This document shows, piece by piece, positions 1 to 9,772 of a DNA stretch of 64,000 bases (position 1 is the first letter of the stretch; each line of letters opens with the position of its first letter). The notes beneath the pieces were generated by a model. That model did not search any database. It was not told the DNA's origin and saw only the letters and a list, made by a program, of their open reading frames with translations. Position numbers and translations under genes: made by a program. Location of the stretch: positions 403,001 through 467,000 of the forward strand of contig NZ_CP019952.1 of NCBI RefSeq assembly GCF_002021815.1, given 5' to 3'. This stretch comes from Pseudomonas parafulva (GTDB taxonomy: Bacteria; Pseudomonadota; Gammaproteobacteria; Pseudomonadales; Pseudomonadaceae).

Positions 1-966
1 CTGGTCTTCATCGGTGAGGCTGCCGACGATGCCGCAGTCGATGGCGATGTACTTGGGGCTCCACGGCTTGACCGTGCTCACGAAGATGTTGCCCGGGTGC
101 ATGTCGGCATGGAAGAAGCTGTCACGAAACACCTGCATGAAGAACACTTCGACGCCGCGCTCGGCCAGCATCTTCATGTCGGTGCGCTGATCGGCGAGGG
201 TGGCCATGTCGGTCACCGGCACGCCGTAGATACGCTCCATCACCAGCACTTTGGGCCGGCACCAGTCCCAATAGACCTGGGGCACGTACATGAGCTCGGA
301 ATCCTCGAAATTGCGCCGCAGCTGGCTGGCGTTGGCCGCCTCGCGAAGCAGGTCGAGTTCGTCGTAGATGGTTTTCTCGTAATCGCCGACAACCTCCACC
401 GGGTGCAGGCGACGTGCATCGGCAGAAAGGCGCTCGGCACCCTTGGCGATCAGGAACAGCCAGGCAATGTCGGCAGCGATGATTGGCTTGAGCCCCGGCC
501 GTACCACCTTGACCACCACTTCTTCACCGCTTTTCAGGCGCGCGGCGTGCACTTGCGCCACCGATGCGGACGCCAGGGGCTCCACGTCGAAGCGGCTGAA
601 CACCTCACCCACCTTGGCCCCAAGCTGGGCTTCGATCAGCGCCACGGCTTTTTGCGGGTCGAACGGCGGTACGCGGTCTTGGAGCAGCATCAGCTCGTCG
701 GCAATGTCAGTGGGCAGCAAGTCGCGCCGGGTAGACAACAGCTGGCCGAACTTGATGAAGATAGGCCCTAGGTCCTGCAGCGCCATGCGCAACCGCGCGC
801 CGCGGCTCAGTTCCGAGGCGCGACGCGGTAGCCAGCGCCACGGCAACAGCAGCCGCAGGCTCATCAACCACCAGGGCAGAGGGTAGTCGAACAGCAAGTC
901 ATCGAGCCGGTAGCGGATGACGACGCGCTGGATGCGGAAAAGGCGGCGGAAGGCGAGCAGCTTCAT
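1..966 (-). CDS. ubiB: UbiB, ubiquinone biosynthesis ABC1/ADCK-family kinase-like protein (3' end cut off)
   Basis: Atypical protein-kinase-like ATPase that supports the ubiquinone hydroxylation steps at the membrane. Only the first 322 codons are in the window; the C-terminal part, with the membrane anchor seen in the family, lies beyond base 1. The protein starts [11 protein letters not shown], carries the family's KxGQ motif (FIKFGQ) in place of a normal glycine loop, and near the cut has [10 protein letters not shown] and AIDCG, the catalytic-loop and metal-binding equivalents. Its ATG overlaps the ubiJ stop codon (ATGA), so the two are translationally coupled. Last gene of a leftward ubiE-ubiJ-ubiB operon. 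Confidence 0.95.
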   Translation of the reverse strand, partial: MKLLAFRRLFRIQRVVIRYRLDDLLFDYPLPWWLMSLRLLLPWRWLPRRASELSRGARLRMALQDLGPIFIKFGQLLSTRRDLLPTDIADELMLLQDRVPPFDPQKAVALIEAQLGAKVGEVFSRFDVEPLASASVAQVHAARLKSGEEVVVKVVRPGLKPIIAADIAWLFLIAKGAERLSADARRLHPVEVVGDYEKTIYDELDLLREAANASQLRRNFEDSELMYVPQVYWDWCRPKVLVMERIYGVPVTDMATLADQRTDMKMLAERGVEVFFMQVFRDSFFHADMHPGNIFVSTVKPWSPKYIAIDCGIVGSLTDEDQ

Positions 967-1586
967 GCGTTATCGCTGGAATCAAGGGATCGGGAAAGGC
1001 GCAGGATGCGCGCCTCGAGGCGTTCTGTATCGACCTTCATGGCATCGAGTTCGCTGAAGGCGGCCTCGGCTTCGCGTTTGCCTACCAGCGTACGCGATTC
1101 TTCCGCCAGATACTCGGACAGGCTCTGGCTCAGGCGTGCCAGGCCTTGACGGGTCCACCGGGTGCGCAGGCGGATGTGCCCTGCGATCAGGGCCGTGGGC
1201 ACAGGGCCCAGCCACTTCTGCAGCTCATGCTCCCAGTCCAGCTCCAGGTCCTGGAGAATACCGAACAGATCGAGCAAGGCCGCGGTATCGCCGTGCAACG
1301 CCACATGGGGGCTGTGCAGGACTGCCGTCTTGTCTCGCGACAACGCCAGGTGCGCCAGGCTTGCCGCCGGCGCGCTCAACCGGCAGTCGACTTCGCCTTC
1401 CCAGGCACTGGCCAGCATCAGGCCCTGCTCGTCAGGCAGGATGAAGACCTGCATGGCCGGTTGGCGGCAGTCGATCTCGATGACCTTGCCTTCCAGCGCT
1501 GCTAGCCTTGGCAATGCCGTGCTGTCCATGCGCAGGACGCGGTTCAGGCCATGTTCGGCGCTGGCGAGCAGACCGGCCATGAGCAT
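963..1586 (-). CDS. ubiJ: UbiJ, SCP2-domain ubiquinone biosynthesis accessory factor
   Basis: 207-residue accessory protein of the soluble Ubi complex. SCP2-type lipid-binding domains of this family are known to bind ubiquinone intermediates. Visible are an N-terminal SCP2-like beta-rich part (about residues 1-115) and a C-terminal helical, charged region likely to form a coiled coil. It overlaps ubiE upstream (TGATG) and ubiB downstream (ATGA), the standard order for this operon. A second in-frame ATG two codons downstream is an alternative start. Function is assigned from position as well as sequence, since SCP2 domains diverge strongly. Confidence 0.9.
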   Translation of the reverse strand: MLMAGLLASAEHGLNRVLRMDSTALPRLAALEGKVIEIDCRQPAMQVFILPDEQGLMLASAWEGEVDCRLSAPAASLAHLALSRDKTAVLHSPHVALHGDTAALLDLFGILQDLELDWEHELQKWLGPVPTALIAGHIRLRTRWTRQGLARLSQSLSEYLAEESRTLVGKREAEAAFSELDAMKVDTERLEARILRLSRSLDSSDNA

Positions 1587-2356
1587 CAGGGCTTGATCCC
1601 CCGGTGCACGGCCACGATGCCGCTGGTCATGTTGTGGTAGGTCACCCGGTCGAACCCGGCTTGCACCATCATGGCCTTGAGGGTTTCCTGGTCAGGGTGC
1701 ATGCGGATCGATTCGGCCAGGTAGCGGTAGCTCTCGGAATCGTTGGTGATCAGCTTGCCGGCCAGGGGCATGAAGGCGAATGAGTAGGCGTCGTAGGCCT
1801 TGGACATCAGCTTGTTGGTCGGCTTGGAGAACTCCAGCACCAGCAGGCGGCCACCCGGCTTGAGCACGCGCAGCATGGAGCGAATGGCATCTTCCTTGTG
1901 GGTGACGTTGCGCAGGCCGAAGGCGATGGTCACGCAGTCGAAATGGTTGTCCGGAAACGGCAGCTTTTCAGCGTCGGCCTGGACGAACTCGATGTTGCCG
2001 GCCACCCCACGGTCCAGTAGGCGGTCGCGGCCGACCTTGAGCATGGACTCGTTGATGTCGGCCAGCACCACGTGCCCGGTCGGGCCCACCAGGCGCGAGA
2101 ACTTGGCTGCCAGGTCGCCCGTGCCGCCGGCGATGTCCAGCACACGGTTGCCGCTGCGAACGCCCGACAGCTCGATGGTGAAGCGCTTCCACAGGCGGTG
2201 CATGCCGCCGGACAGCACGTCGTTCATCAGGTCGTATTTGGCCGCCACCGAGTGGAACACTTCGGCAACCTTGCGCGCCTTCTGGCTTTCAGGCACGTCC
2301 TGGTAGCCAAAATGGGTCGTGGGTTCGGCGTGGTCGCCTTTGCGCTGGTCGTTCAT
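1586..2356 (-). CDS. ubiE: UbiE, ubiquinone/menaquinone C-methyltransferase
   Basis: SAM-dependent C-methyltransferase acting on the demethylated benzoquinol (and naphthoquinol) ring. At 256 residues it has the usual length. The family signature [11 protein letters not shown] starts at residue 41, the SAM-binding loop VLDIAGGTG is at about 72-80, and a post-motif [14 protein letters not shown] follows. First gene of the leftward ubiEJB operon. The upstream gap to the divergent small PHA-system gene is 124 bp and holds the promoters of both. A GGTGAAG ribosome-binding site precedes the ATG. Confidence 0.97.
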   Translation of the reverse strand: MNDQRKGDHAEPTTHFGYQDVPESQKARKVAEVFHSVAAKYDLMNDVLSGGMHRLWKRFTIELSGVRSGNRVLDIAGGTGDLAAKFSRLVGPTGHVVLADINESMLKVGRDRLLDRGVAGNIEFVQADAEKLPFPDNHFDCVTIAFGLRNVTHKEDAIRSMLRVLKPGGRLLVLEFSKPTNKLMSKAYDAYSFAFMPLAGKLITNDSESYRYLAESIRMHPDQETLKAMMVQAGFDRVTYHNMTSGIVAVHRGIKP

Positions 2357-2480
2357 ATCGCTTCACCGAAATTAATTGACGCCATTCTAGGGCGAACGAG
2401 CGGATTTGTCTTGGCGGGGTGTGCCGCCAGGCGGGGGCGGGCATAATGCCGATTATGTCTACATGTTCAGGAACACCCGC

Positions 2481-2756
2481 ATGACCCAGATCAGCGTCGA
2501 ACGCAAACACACCCTCGGGCGCGACGCCGCCCGTTCCAAGGCCCAAGCGCTGGTGGACCGCCTCAGCCGCGAGTATGACCTCAAGGCCTCGTGGGATGGC
2601 GACCGCGTCGATGTGGCACGCAGCGGCGCGAACGGCAGCGTGCACATCGGCCAGGACAGCATCCGTGTCGATCTCAAGCTCGGCATGATGATGTCGATGA
2701 TGAGCGGCACCATCAAGGGCGAAATCGAGCGGGCGCTGGACAAGGCACTTGCCTGA
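2481..2756 (+). CDS. Small polyhydroxyalkanoic acid system family protein
   Basis: 91-residue basic protein beginning MTQISVERKHTLGRD, matching my recollection of the PHA-granule-region family (TIGR02610/PF09650), which is found next to pha genes. It is predicted soluble, with a His/Arg-rich N-terminus and a Met-rich segment (LGMMMSMMSG) before a C-terminal helix; no catalytic motif is visible. The start is set by AGGAA upstream of the ATG; an in-frame ATG six codons earlier is possible. It is divergent from ubiE and convergent with phaZ across a hairpin. It normally lies beyond phaF/phaI, which are missing here. Molecular function is not established. Confidence 0.8.
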   Translation: MTQISVERKHTLGRDAARSKAQALVDRLSREYDLKASWDGDRVDVARSGANGSVHIGQDSIRVDLKLGMMMSMMSGTIKGEIERALDKALA

Positions 2757-2763
2757 ATCTGGA

Positions 2764-2793
2764 CACCGGCCGTTCGGCCCGGTTCGGCCGGTG
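2764..2793. terminator. Perfect hairpin between the convergent PHA-system gene and phaZ
   Basis: Nine-base perfect inverted repeat CACCGGCCG / CGGCCGGTG with a 12-base GC-rich loop, sitting in the only 54 bases between two converging genes. There is no T-run on either side, so it is a weak or bidirectional terminator at best. It lies where phaC2-phaD-phaF-phaI would be expected. Confidence 0.5.
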
Positions 2794-2810
2794 ATCGCGA
2801 ATGGGGCGTT

Positions 2811-3623
2811 TCAGGTTGGCTCGGCCAGAAACTTCATGATGACCGGCGCGATGGCGTGTGGCCGGGTGATCAGAAACAGATGACCATCATCGATGATGTG
2901 CAATTGCGCATTGGGGATACGCCAGGCCAGCAGACGCATGTTCACCAGCGGAATCAACGGATCGTCATCCCCGGCAAGCACCAGGGTGGGCTGGCGGAGT
3001 TTGTGCAGCCAATGGATGCTGGTCCAGCCAAGTGCCGCGAACAGTTGCCAGTAATAACCCAGCTTGCCAGCCGAGCGTGCCGTGGCCGCGTGCTTTAGCG
3101 CCAGGTGCGGATCCCGGCGAAACCCGCCGCCATACACCAGCGGCGCGATGCGCATGACATGGGAGGGGTCTACGTACCGGCGGGGGCTGGCCATGCTCCA
3201 CAACACCTTGGGCTTGCCAGGTACCATGACCGCGCCTGCGGCCGTGGCAGCCAGGATGAGTTTTCGGCAGCGCTGCGGGTAGTCATGGGCGAATTGCTGA
3301 GCCAGCCCGCCTCCCCACGACACGCCGATGACGTTGACCTGGCCGTAATTTAGCGTGTCGAGCAGCCGAGCGGCGAGCCGGGCCAGTCCTGAAAACCGAT
3401 AAGGCCGCTGCGGCGTGGATGAACCGCCCACACCTGGGGCGTCGAAGGCGATGACCTGCAAGTCGGGGTCCAGTGCTTCGATGAACGGAAATATCAGCTC
3501 GAAGTTGGCCCCGATGCCGTTGAAGATCAGCAAGGGCGCCAAGGTCGACTGACCTGGACGCACGACGGTACGGATGGACAGGCCATCGAGCTCGACCGTT
3601 TTGAACACGTAAGGTGACGGCAT
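2811..3623 (-). CDS. phaZ: PhaZ, intracellular medium-chain-length PHA depolymerase
   Basis: Alpha/beta-hydrolase that releases 3-hydroxyacids from mcl-PHA granules. 270 residues. The lipase box GVSWGG puts the nucleophile at Ser102; AGDDDP gives Asp221 and DDGHLF gives His248, the same numbering I recall for the characterised P. putida enzyme. The C-terminus stops at KFLAEPT, about 13 residues short of that enzyme (283 aa). The start is the ATG with AGGAG eight bases upstream; an in-frame ATG two codons earlier is too close to that site. It follows phaC1 by 62 bp on the same strand. In relatives phaC2 comes next, but here the gene is followed directly by a hairpin and the convergent PHA-system gene. 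Confidence 0.93.
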   Translation of the reverse strand: MPSPYVFKTVELDGLSIRTVVRPGQSTLAPLLIFNGIGANFELIFPFIEALDPDLQVIAFDAPGVGGSSTPQRPYRFSGLARLAARLLDTLNYGQVNVIGVSWGGGLAQQFAHDYPQRCRKLILAATAAGAVMVPGKPKVLWSMASPRRYVDPSHVMRIAPLVYGGGFRRDPHLALKHAATARSAGKLGYYWQLFAALGWTSIHWLHKLRQPTLVLAGDDDPLIPLVNMRLLAWRIPNAQLHIIDDGHLFLITRPHAIAPVIMKFLAEPT

Positions 3624-3685
3624 GCGCATGGCTCCTGGAGCTGGTAAACGCCTTGGCACCGCGCAGGTGGCCACGGCGCAGGGGT

Positions 3686-5362
3686 TCAACGCTGGTGCAC
3701 GTAGCTGCCTGGCGCAGCTTCGGCTGCAGGATGGCTGCGGCACCCCAAGTGGCTCGGTGCCTCGATCAATGCCCCGGCTCGGTCGGCCAGCCAGCCCTGC
3801 CAGTGCAGCCACCATGAATCGACGTGCCTGACGGCGCCCTGTTGCCAGGCAAGCGGATCGTCATGCTGGCCATCCCCAGCCTGAAAGCGCGCCTTCGGAT
3901 TGCCGGGCGGATTGATGATGCTCTGGATGTGCCCGCTGTTGGACAGCACGAACTCGACCTTGCCGCCGAACAGTCGCGCCGAGCGATAGCAGGCCTGCCA
4001 AGGCGTAATATGGTCGGCATTGCCCGCCACGCTGAAGAGGTCGCACTTGACCTGCTTGAGGTCGATGGCGGTACCGCAGACGGTGAGGCCACCGGGACGG
4101 GTGAGCGGATTGCGCCTGTACATCTCGATCAGGTCGGCATGGAATGCGGCGGGCAGGCGCGTGGTGTCGTTGTTCCAGTACAGGATGTCGAACGCTGGCG
4201 GCTCATTGCCGAGCAGGTAATTGTTGACCCAGTAGTTCCAGATCAGGTCATTGGGACGCATCCAGGCAAACAGCCGGGCCAGGTCGCTGCCCTCGAGTAC
4301 CCCCGCCTGCTGGGATTGACGCTTGGCCGCATCCAGCGCCTGGTCGTCGACGAACAATGCCAGCGCATTGTCGAGCGTGGCGTCCAGCACGCTGACCAGC
4401 AGGGTCAAGGCATTGACCTTGGTTTCATTACGCGCCGCTAGATGACCCAGCAACGCGGTGCAGGTAATCCCTCCTGAGCATGCACCGAGCATGTTCAGGG
4501 TCGCACTGCCGGTGATGCTCAGCACGGCGTCCACCGCCTCGCCAAGTGCCTGCACATAGGTAGACAAGTCCCAGTCACGCTGCGCCCTGGTCGGGTTGCG
4601 CCAACTGACCATGAAGGTTTGTTGCCGGGCGTCCAGACAGAAGCGCATCAGGCTTTTTTCCGGGCACAGATCAAAGATGTAGAACTTGTTGATCTGCGGT
4701 GGCACCACCAGCAGTGGCCGCTCATGCACCTGCTCGGTGAGGGGGCTGTACTGGATCAATTCCATCACCTCGTTACGGTACACGACCGCGCCGCTACTGC
4801 TGCCCAGGTCCTTGCCCACTTCGAAAGCATCCATGTTCACCTGGCGGGGCATGCCGCCGTTGTGGACCACGTCCCTGGCCAGGTTCGACAGACCATCGAG
4901 CATGCTTTTGCCGCCGGTCTCGAAGAAACGCTTGAGCGCGGCAGGATTGGACAGGTTATTGGTAGGCGCCAGCGCTTCGGTCATGAGCTGGATGACGAAC
5001 TGCCCGCGGCTGATGTCCTCAGGGGGCAGGTCACTGCTGCTGATCCAGGCCTGCAGTTCATTACGCCATGCCAGGTAGCTTTGCAGGTAACGTCGGTAAA
5101 GCGGGTTCTGTGACCAGGTCGGGTCGTTGAAGCGGCGATCATCGCTGGCAGGGGCAAGGCTCGATTTGCCCAGCATCACGTTTTTCAGTTCGAGCCCGAA
5201 GGCAAGCGCGTGCTTGGCACTGTGCAGGGGCTGACGCACAGCCTGGCGCAGCACGGTCTGGGCCGTGCCCAACAGGTCCTTACGTCGAACGCCGACCATC
5301 GGGTTCAGGCCCGTGGCGCGTTGCGGGCTCTGCTGCTGATCTTCATTGTTGTTGTTACTCAT
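3686..5362 (-). CDS. phaC1: PhaC1, class II medium-chain-length PHA synthase
   Basis: Polymerises (R)-3-hydroxyacyl-CoA (C6-C14) into PHA on granules. 558 residues, one fewer than I recall for P. putida PhaC1. The lipase-like box GACSGG gives catalytic Cys295, with Asp450 (in NADHITPW) and His478 (in SGHIQS) completing the triad. The N-terminus (MSNNNNED, then GLNPMVGVRRKDLL) and internal wording resemble PhaC1 more than PhaC2. The ATG at 5360-5362 is preferred to an upstream extension because the family starts there. First gene of a leftward phaC1-phaZ unit, with a 258-bp upstream region containing a long-spaced inverted repeat. It appears to be the only synthase at this locus. Confidence 0.95.
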   Translation of the reverse strand: MSNNNNEDQQQSPQRATGLNPMVGVRRKDLLGTAQTVLRQAVRQPLHSAKHALAFGLELKNVMLGKSSLAPASDDRRFNDPTWSQNPLYRRYLQSYLAWRNELQAWISSSDLPPEDISRGQFVIQLMTEALAPTNNLSNPAALKRFFETGGKSMLDGLSNLARDVVHNGGMPRQVNMDAFEVGKDLGSSSGAVVYRNEVMELIQYSPLTEQVHERPLLVVPPQINKFYIFDLCPEKSLMRFCLDARQQTFMVSWRNPTRAQRDWDLSTYVQALGEAVDAVLSITGSATLNMLGACSGGITCTALLGHLAARNETKVNALTLLVSVLDATLDNALALFVDDQALDAAKRQSQQAGVLEGSDLARLFAWMRPNDLIWNYWVNNYLLGNEPPAFDILYWNNDTTRLPAAFHADLIEMYRRNPLTRPGGLTVCGTAIDLKQVKCDLFSVAGNADHITPWQACYRSARLFGGKVEFVLSNSGHIQSIINPPGNPKARFQAGDGQHDDPLAWQQGAVRHVDSWWLHWQGWLADRAGALIEAPSHLGCRSHPAAEAAPGSYVHQR

Positions 5363-5431
5363 CCGCGACGCTCCGTTGTCTGAGACGAGTACCGGCTGGC
5401 GTGGGTGCACCGACGTGTCCCCGATACCGCT

Positions 5432-5528
5432 ACTCGGGTAATCCGTGACCGCGTCCTGCAGTGCTACGGACGATCAGGCGCCTGCAGCGCCATGCTGGTA
5501 AATGGCCACTTCTACTGGTTACCCGAGT
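5432..5528. promoter_or_regulatory. Long-spaced perfect inverted repeat upstream of phaC1
   Basis: ACTCGGGTAA at 5432-5441 and its exact complement TTACCCGAGT at 5519-5528 flank 77 bases in the phaC1 upstream region. Two such half-sites could serve a looping regulator or bracket the promoter. No regulator is assigned; the known regulator gene phaD is absent from this locus. Confidence 0.35.
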
Positions 5529-5620
5529 TTCAGGCGCGAAGCAACCTGGCGCTGTCGTAAGCTCCTTATCATTGTCAGTTGGTCCGGCATGTCGGACGAG
5601 AGCGCGTGCGAGGGGAGCGG

Positions 5621-5998
5621 CTAAAGCATCAGCTTGACCACGGACTCCGAAGGGTCACGGGTCTTGCCGGCCTTGTGCAGCGCCTCGAGGTATTCAGCCC
5701 ACAAGGCATCCTGCCGCAGGCACAGCTGCTCCAGGTATTCCCAGGTGAACAGGCCGCTGTCATGGCCATCGTCGAAGGTAAGTTTCAGGGCGTATTGACC
5801 CGCCGGCTCCAGTCCGACGAGGCCGACGTTGACCTTGCCAAACTGCAAAATGGGGTTGCCGTGCCCCTGGACTTCGGCGGAGGCGGAGTGCACGCGCAGG
5901 AATTCGGCGGGCAGGTGGTAGACCTCATCGGGCCCGTAGGTAAGGCGCAGGGTCTTGGAGGCTTTGTGCAGGTTGATGGCGGTAGGCATGCGAGCCAT
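5621..5998 (-). CDS. DUF971 (gamma-butyrobetaine hydroxylase-like N-terminal domain) protein
   Basis: 125-residue single-domain protein (MARMPTAINLHKASKTLRL...) of the DUF971 family, a small fold also found at the N-terminus of gamma-butyrobetaine hydroxylases and near iron-sulfur assembly proteins. It has the family's FDDGHDSGLFTWEYL segment. In pseudomonads it lies between hslU and phaC1, as here. The start is the ATG with an AGAG site upstream; an ATG three codons downstream is equally plausible. Its function is not known. Confidence 0.85.
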   Translation of the reverse strand: MARMPTAINLHKASKTLRLTYGPDEVYHLPAEFLRVHSASAEVQGHGNPILQFGKVNVGLVGLEPAGQYALKLTFDDGHDSGLFTWEYLEQLCLRQDALWAEYLEALHKAGKTRDPSESVVKLML

Positions 5999-6133
5999 GG
6001 GCGTGATCTCTGTTTGAGTTACACACCGCACGCTACCCGCTGCAAGAAGCGCTCGCCAGCTTCTTGAGCAAAAAAACTGTGTCGCCAGGCTGCAAGCGCC
6101 GCACGGGCTCGCTTGCAGCCTGGCGCAGGCCCG

Positions 6134-7477
<1,344 letters not shown>

Positions 7478-7517
7478 GATCAATAGGGTCCTGATACGAA
7501 TGATTCAGCGTGGAAAA

Positions 7518-7538
7518 GCCCCGTCACCGGGACGGGGC
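7518..7538 (-). other. Intercistronic hairpin between hslV and hslU
   Basis: GCCCCGTC / GACGGGGC, an 8-bp stem with a 5-base loop in the hslV-hslU gap. On the coding (minus) strand it is followed by TTTT, so it may act as a partial terminator or RNA-processing stem that sets the HslV:HslU ratio. Confidence 0.5.
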
Positions 7539-7552
7539 GCCAGAGCAGCTGA

Positions 7553-8083
7553 TCACTCGGCCAGATCCTGCTCCTCGATGGTCAGGTTGTGGTTGGTGAA
7601 CACGCAGATGTCACCGGCGATGTTCAGCGCGGTCTCGGCGATTTCACGGGCCGAGAGGTCGGTCTTGTTCAGCAGTGCACGGGCTGCGGCCTGGGCGTAG
7701 GCGCCGCCGGAACCCATGGCGATCAGGCCGTCTTCAGGCTCGACCACGTCACCGTTGCCGGTGATGATCAGCGACGCATCCTTGTTGGCCACGGCCAGCA
7801 TGGCTTCGAGGCGGCTGAGGGAACGGTCGGTACGCCATTCCTTGGCCAGTTCCACGGCCGCGCGAATCAGGTGGCCCTGGTGTTTCTCCAGTTGGCCTTC
7901 GAAGCGTTCGAACAGGGTGAAGGCATCGGCAGTGGCGCCGGCAAAGCCCGCGATGACCTGACCGTGGTACAGGCGACGCACTTTCTTGGCGTTGCCTTTC
8001 ATCACGGTGTTGCCGAGGGATACCTGGCCGTCGCCGCCCATGACGACTTTGCCATTGCGGCGGACTGAAACGATGGTGGTCAA
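7553..8083 (-). CDS. hslV: HslV (ClpQ), threonine peptidase of the HslUV protease
   Basis: Proteasome-like N-terminal threonine peptidase. 176 residues. Translation begins at a TTG: reading gives (Met)[19 protein letters not shown], so removal of Met exposes the catalytic Thr, as required for the family. There is no in-frame ATG near this point, and GGAGA lies at the right distance upstream. The motif [11 protein letters not shown] and the C-terminal acidic end are typical. Cotranscribed with hslU from a sigma-32-type promoter at 8129-8156. Confidence 0.97.
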   Translation of the reverse strand: MTTIVSVRRNGKVVMGGDGQVSLGNTVMKGNAKKVRRLYHGQVIAGFAGATADAFTLFERFEGQLEKHQGHLIRAAVELAKEWRTDRSLSRLEAMLAVANKDASLIITGNGDVVEPEDGLIAMGSGGAYAQAAARALLNKTDLSAREIAETALNIAGDICVFTNHNLTIEEQDLAE

Positions 8084-8128
8084 GGGAGAGTCTCCACGCA
8101 GCGGGGCGAAAATGCCTGTTGCAAACTC

Positions 8129-8156
8129 ATATGGGGGTGCAAGGCGGGATTTCAAC
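8129..8156 (-). promoter_or_regulatory. Sigma-32 (heat-shock) promoter of hslVU
   Basis: On the minus strand GTTGAAA (8156-8150) is followed after exactly 13 bases by CCCCATAT (8136-8129), close to the RpoH consensus CTTGAAA-N13/14-CCCCAT. It lies about 45 bases upstream of the hslV TTG, where a heat-shock promoter is expected. Confidence 0.85.
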
Positions 8157-8264
8157 CGTGGGGGATGAACGGTTCGAGGGGGGCGGGGCTCGGGATCAGT
8201 GGCAGGGGGTGCCCAGGTTCTGGGGAAGCACCCCGAGGGGGAACGCAGCAGCCCAGGGATTTTG

Positions 8265-8455
8265 GCTCGCAGCGCGTATCGTTGGGGCCGCTGTGCGGCC
8301 CATCGCGGCACAAGACCGCTCCTACACCGGAATCAGTTAGCCTCACAAATACGCTGCAAGGCGATTGCTCCCCTCAGGTGCACCACCCTCCCTGTAGGAG
8401 CGGCCTCGTGCCGCGATGGGCCGCGCAGCGGCCCCAACGATACGCGCTGCGAAGC
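8265..8455. repeat. Pair of inverted REP-like elements between hslV and pyrC'
   Basis: The arm at about 8265-8326 and the arm at about 8393-8455 are inverted copies of one roughly 62-base element (outer part GCGCGTATCGTTGGGGCCGC, inner end CGCTCCTACA). They differ at about four positions and are separated by about 66 bases. Each arm contains its own GGGCCGC...GCGGCCC hairpin. The 417-base gap 8084-8500 holds this pair and the heat-shock promoter; I see no gene in it. Confidence 0.85.
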
Positions 8456-8500
8456 TGAAACCCTAAACCGCCGCGCAACCCTTTGACCGGCCCACCAGGC

Positions 8501-9772
8501 TCAAGCCTCGTGACAGATACGCCCATCGACCAACGTATAGCGCACGGCACCCGGCAGGCAGTGCCCGATGAACGGGCAGTTGTCGCCACGGGAGTACCAA
8601 TGCTCACCGGCCACGGTCGAGGCCTGTGGATCGAACACCACCAAGTCAGCCGCAGCGCCAACCTTCAGCTGGCCAGCCGGCAGCCGCATGGCATCAGCGG
8701 GACCACAGGTCAGGCGCGCCAGCAAGGTCGGCAGGTCGAGCAAGCCATCCTGCACCAACGTCATGGCCAACGGCAGCAACACGTCCACGCTGCTGATACC
8801 CGGCTCTGTGGCGCCGAAGGGGGCCAGCTTGGCATCGCGTTCATGAGGCTGGTGATGGCTGGAGATCGCCTGGATCACGCCGGTTTTCACCGCCTCGCGC
8901 AGGCCATCGCGATCGGCAGCGCTACGCAGTGGCGGTTGCACGTGGTACAGGCTGGAAAATTCACGCAGCGATTCGTCGGTCAGGATCAACTGGTACAACG
9001 CGACATCGGCAGTGACCGGCAAACCAAGGCTTTGCGCCTGGGCAATCAGCCGCGCGCCACGGGCGCTGGTGATCTGGGTGAAGTGGGCGCGGACGCCGGT
9101 CTGCTCCACTAGCAGCAGGTTGCGCGCCAACGCCACGGTTTCAGCAGTTTCGGGAATGCCGGGCAAACCCAGGAAGCTGGCCATGGCACCTTCATGGGCA
9201 AGGCCGCCTTGGGCCAGGTCGCGGTCCTGGGAGTGGAACACCACCGTCAGGTCGAACGTGGCGGCGTATTCCAGCGCACGGGCCAAGGTGCGGTTGTTGG
9301 GGATTTCCTTCAGGCCATTGCCGAACGCGACGCAGCCGGTGTCACGCAGGCCCACCAGTTCGGCCAACTGTTCCCCCTCCAGGCCCTTGGTCAGCGCGCC
9401 GATCGGGTAAACCTTGCTGTTGCCCGCCTCGCGGGCGCGGTCCAGGATCAGCTCGGCCACCGCCGAGGTGTCCAGGGCCGGGCGGGTCTGCGGCGGGCAG
9501 CACAGGCTGGTCACGCCACCGGCCACGGCCGCGCGGGTCTCGCTGGCGATGGTGCCTTTGCGGCTATAGCCGGGCTCGCGCAGCGACACGCCCAGGTCCA
9601 CCAGGCCAGGGGCGACGACCAGGCCATCGGCCTGAAGGGTGCGGTTGGCGGTAAAGCCAACGGGCGCGGCGCCCATGGCGGCAATGCGGCCGCCCTCCAG
9701 GTGCAGGTCGGTGACCTGGTCAAGGCCGCTTTGAGGGTCGATGACCCGGGCGCCAAGAATGCTGATGCTCAC
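8501..9772 (-). CDS. pyrC': PyrC', catalytically inactive dihydroorotase-like partner of aspartate transcarbamoylase
   Basis: 423-residue amidohydrolase-fold protein encoded just after pyrB. In Pseudomonas this pseudo-dihydroorotase is known to be a structural partner in the dodecameric ATCase. The sequence agrees with loss of catalysis: the metal site DxHxHxR reads DLGVSLR, so the two histidines are Gly61 and Ser63; HAED/HCED is FHSQD; and the catalytic Asp of ATDHAPH is His in SSHHQPH. The fold landmarks ([27 protein letters not shown]) remain. Its start overlaps the pyrB stop by 4 bp. A functional dihydroorotase must be encoded elsewhere. Confidence 0.93.
   Translation of the reverse strand: MSISILGARVIDPQSGLDQVTDLHLEGGRIAAMGAAPVGFTANRTLQADGLVVAPGLVDLGVSLREPGYSRKGTIASETRAAVAGGVTSLCCPPQTRPALDTSAVAELILDRAREAGNSKVYPIGALTKGLEGEQLAELVGLRDTGCVAFGNGLKEIPNNRTLARALEYAATFDLTVVFHSQDRDLAQGGLAHEGAMASFLGLPGIPETAETVALARNLLLVEQTGVRAHFTQITSARGARLIAQAQSLGLPVTADVALYQLILTDESLREFSSLYHVQPPLRSAADRDGLREAVKTGVIQAISSHHQPHERDAKLAPFGATEPGISSVDVLLPLAMTLVQDGLLDLPTLLARLTCGPADAMRLPAGQLKVGAAADLVVFDPQASTVAGEHWYSRGDNCPFIGHCLPGAVRYTLVDGRICHEA

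Noticed and set aside
3686..5362. Considered as phaC2 instead of phaC1
   Set aside because: The N-terminus (MSNNNNED, GLNP-VG-R-KDLL), the catalytic numbering and the position next to the DUF971 gene and hslU fit PhaC1.
7553..8311. A longer HslV with about 76 extra N-terminal residues
   Set aside because: The catalytic Thr must follow the initiator Met directly; the upstream translation is Pro/Arg-rich and includes the heat-shock promoter.
8265..8455. Possible insertion sequence or CRISPR array
   Set aside because: There are only two inverted arms, no transposase, no regularly spaced direct repeats; the pattern is that of REP/BIME elements.
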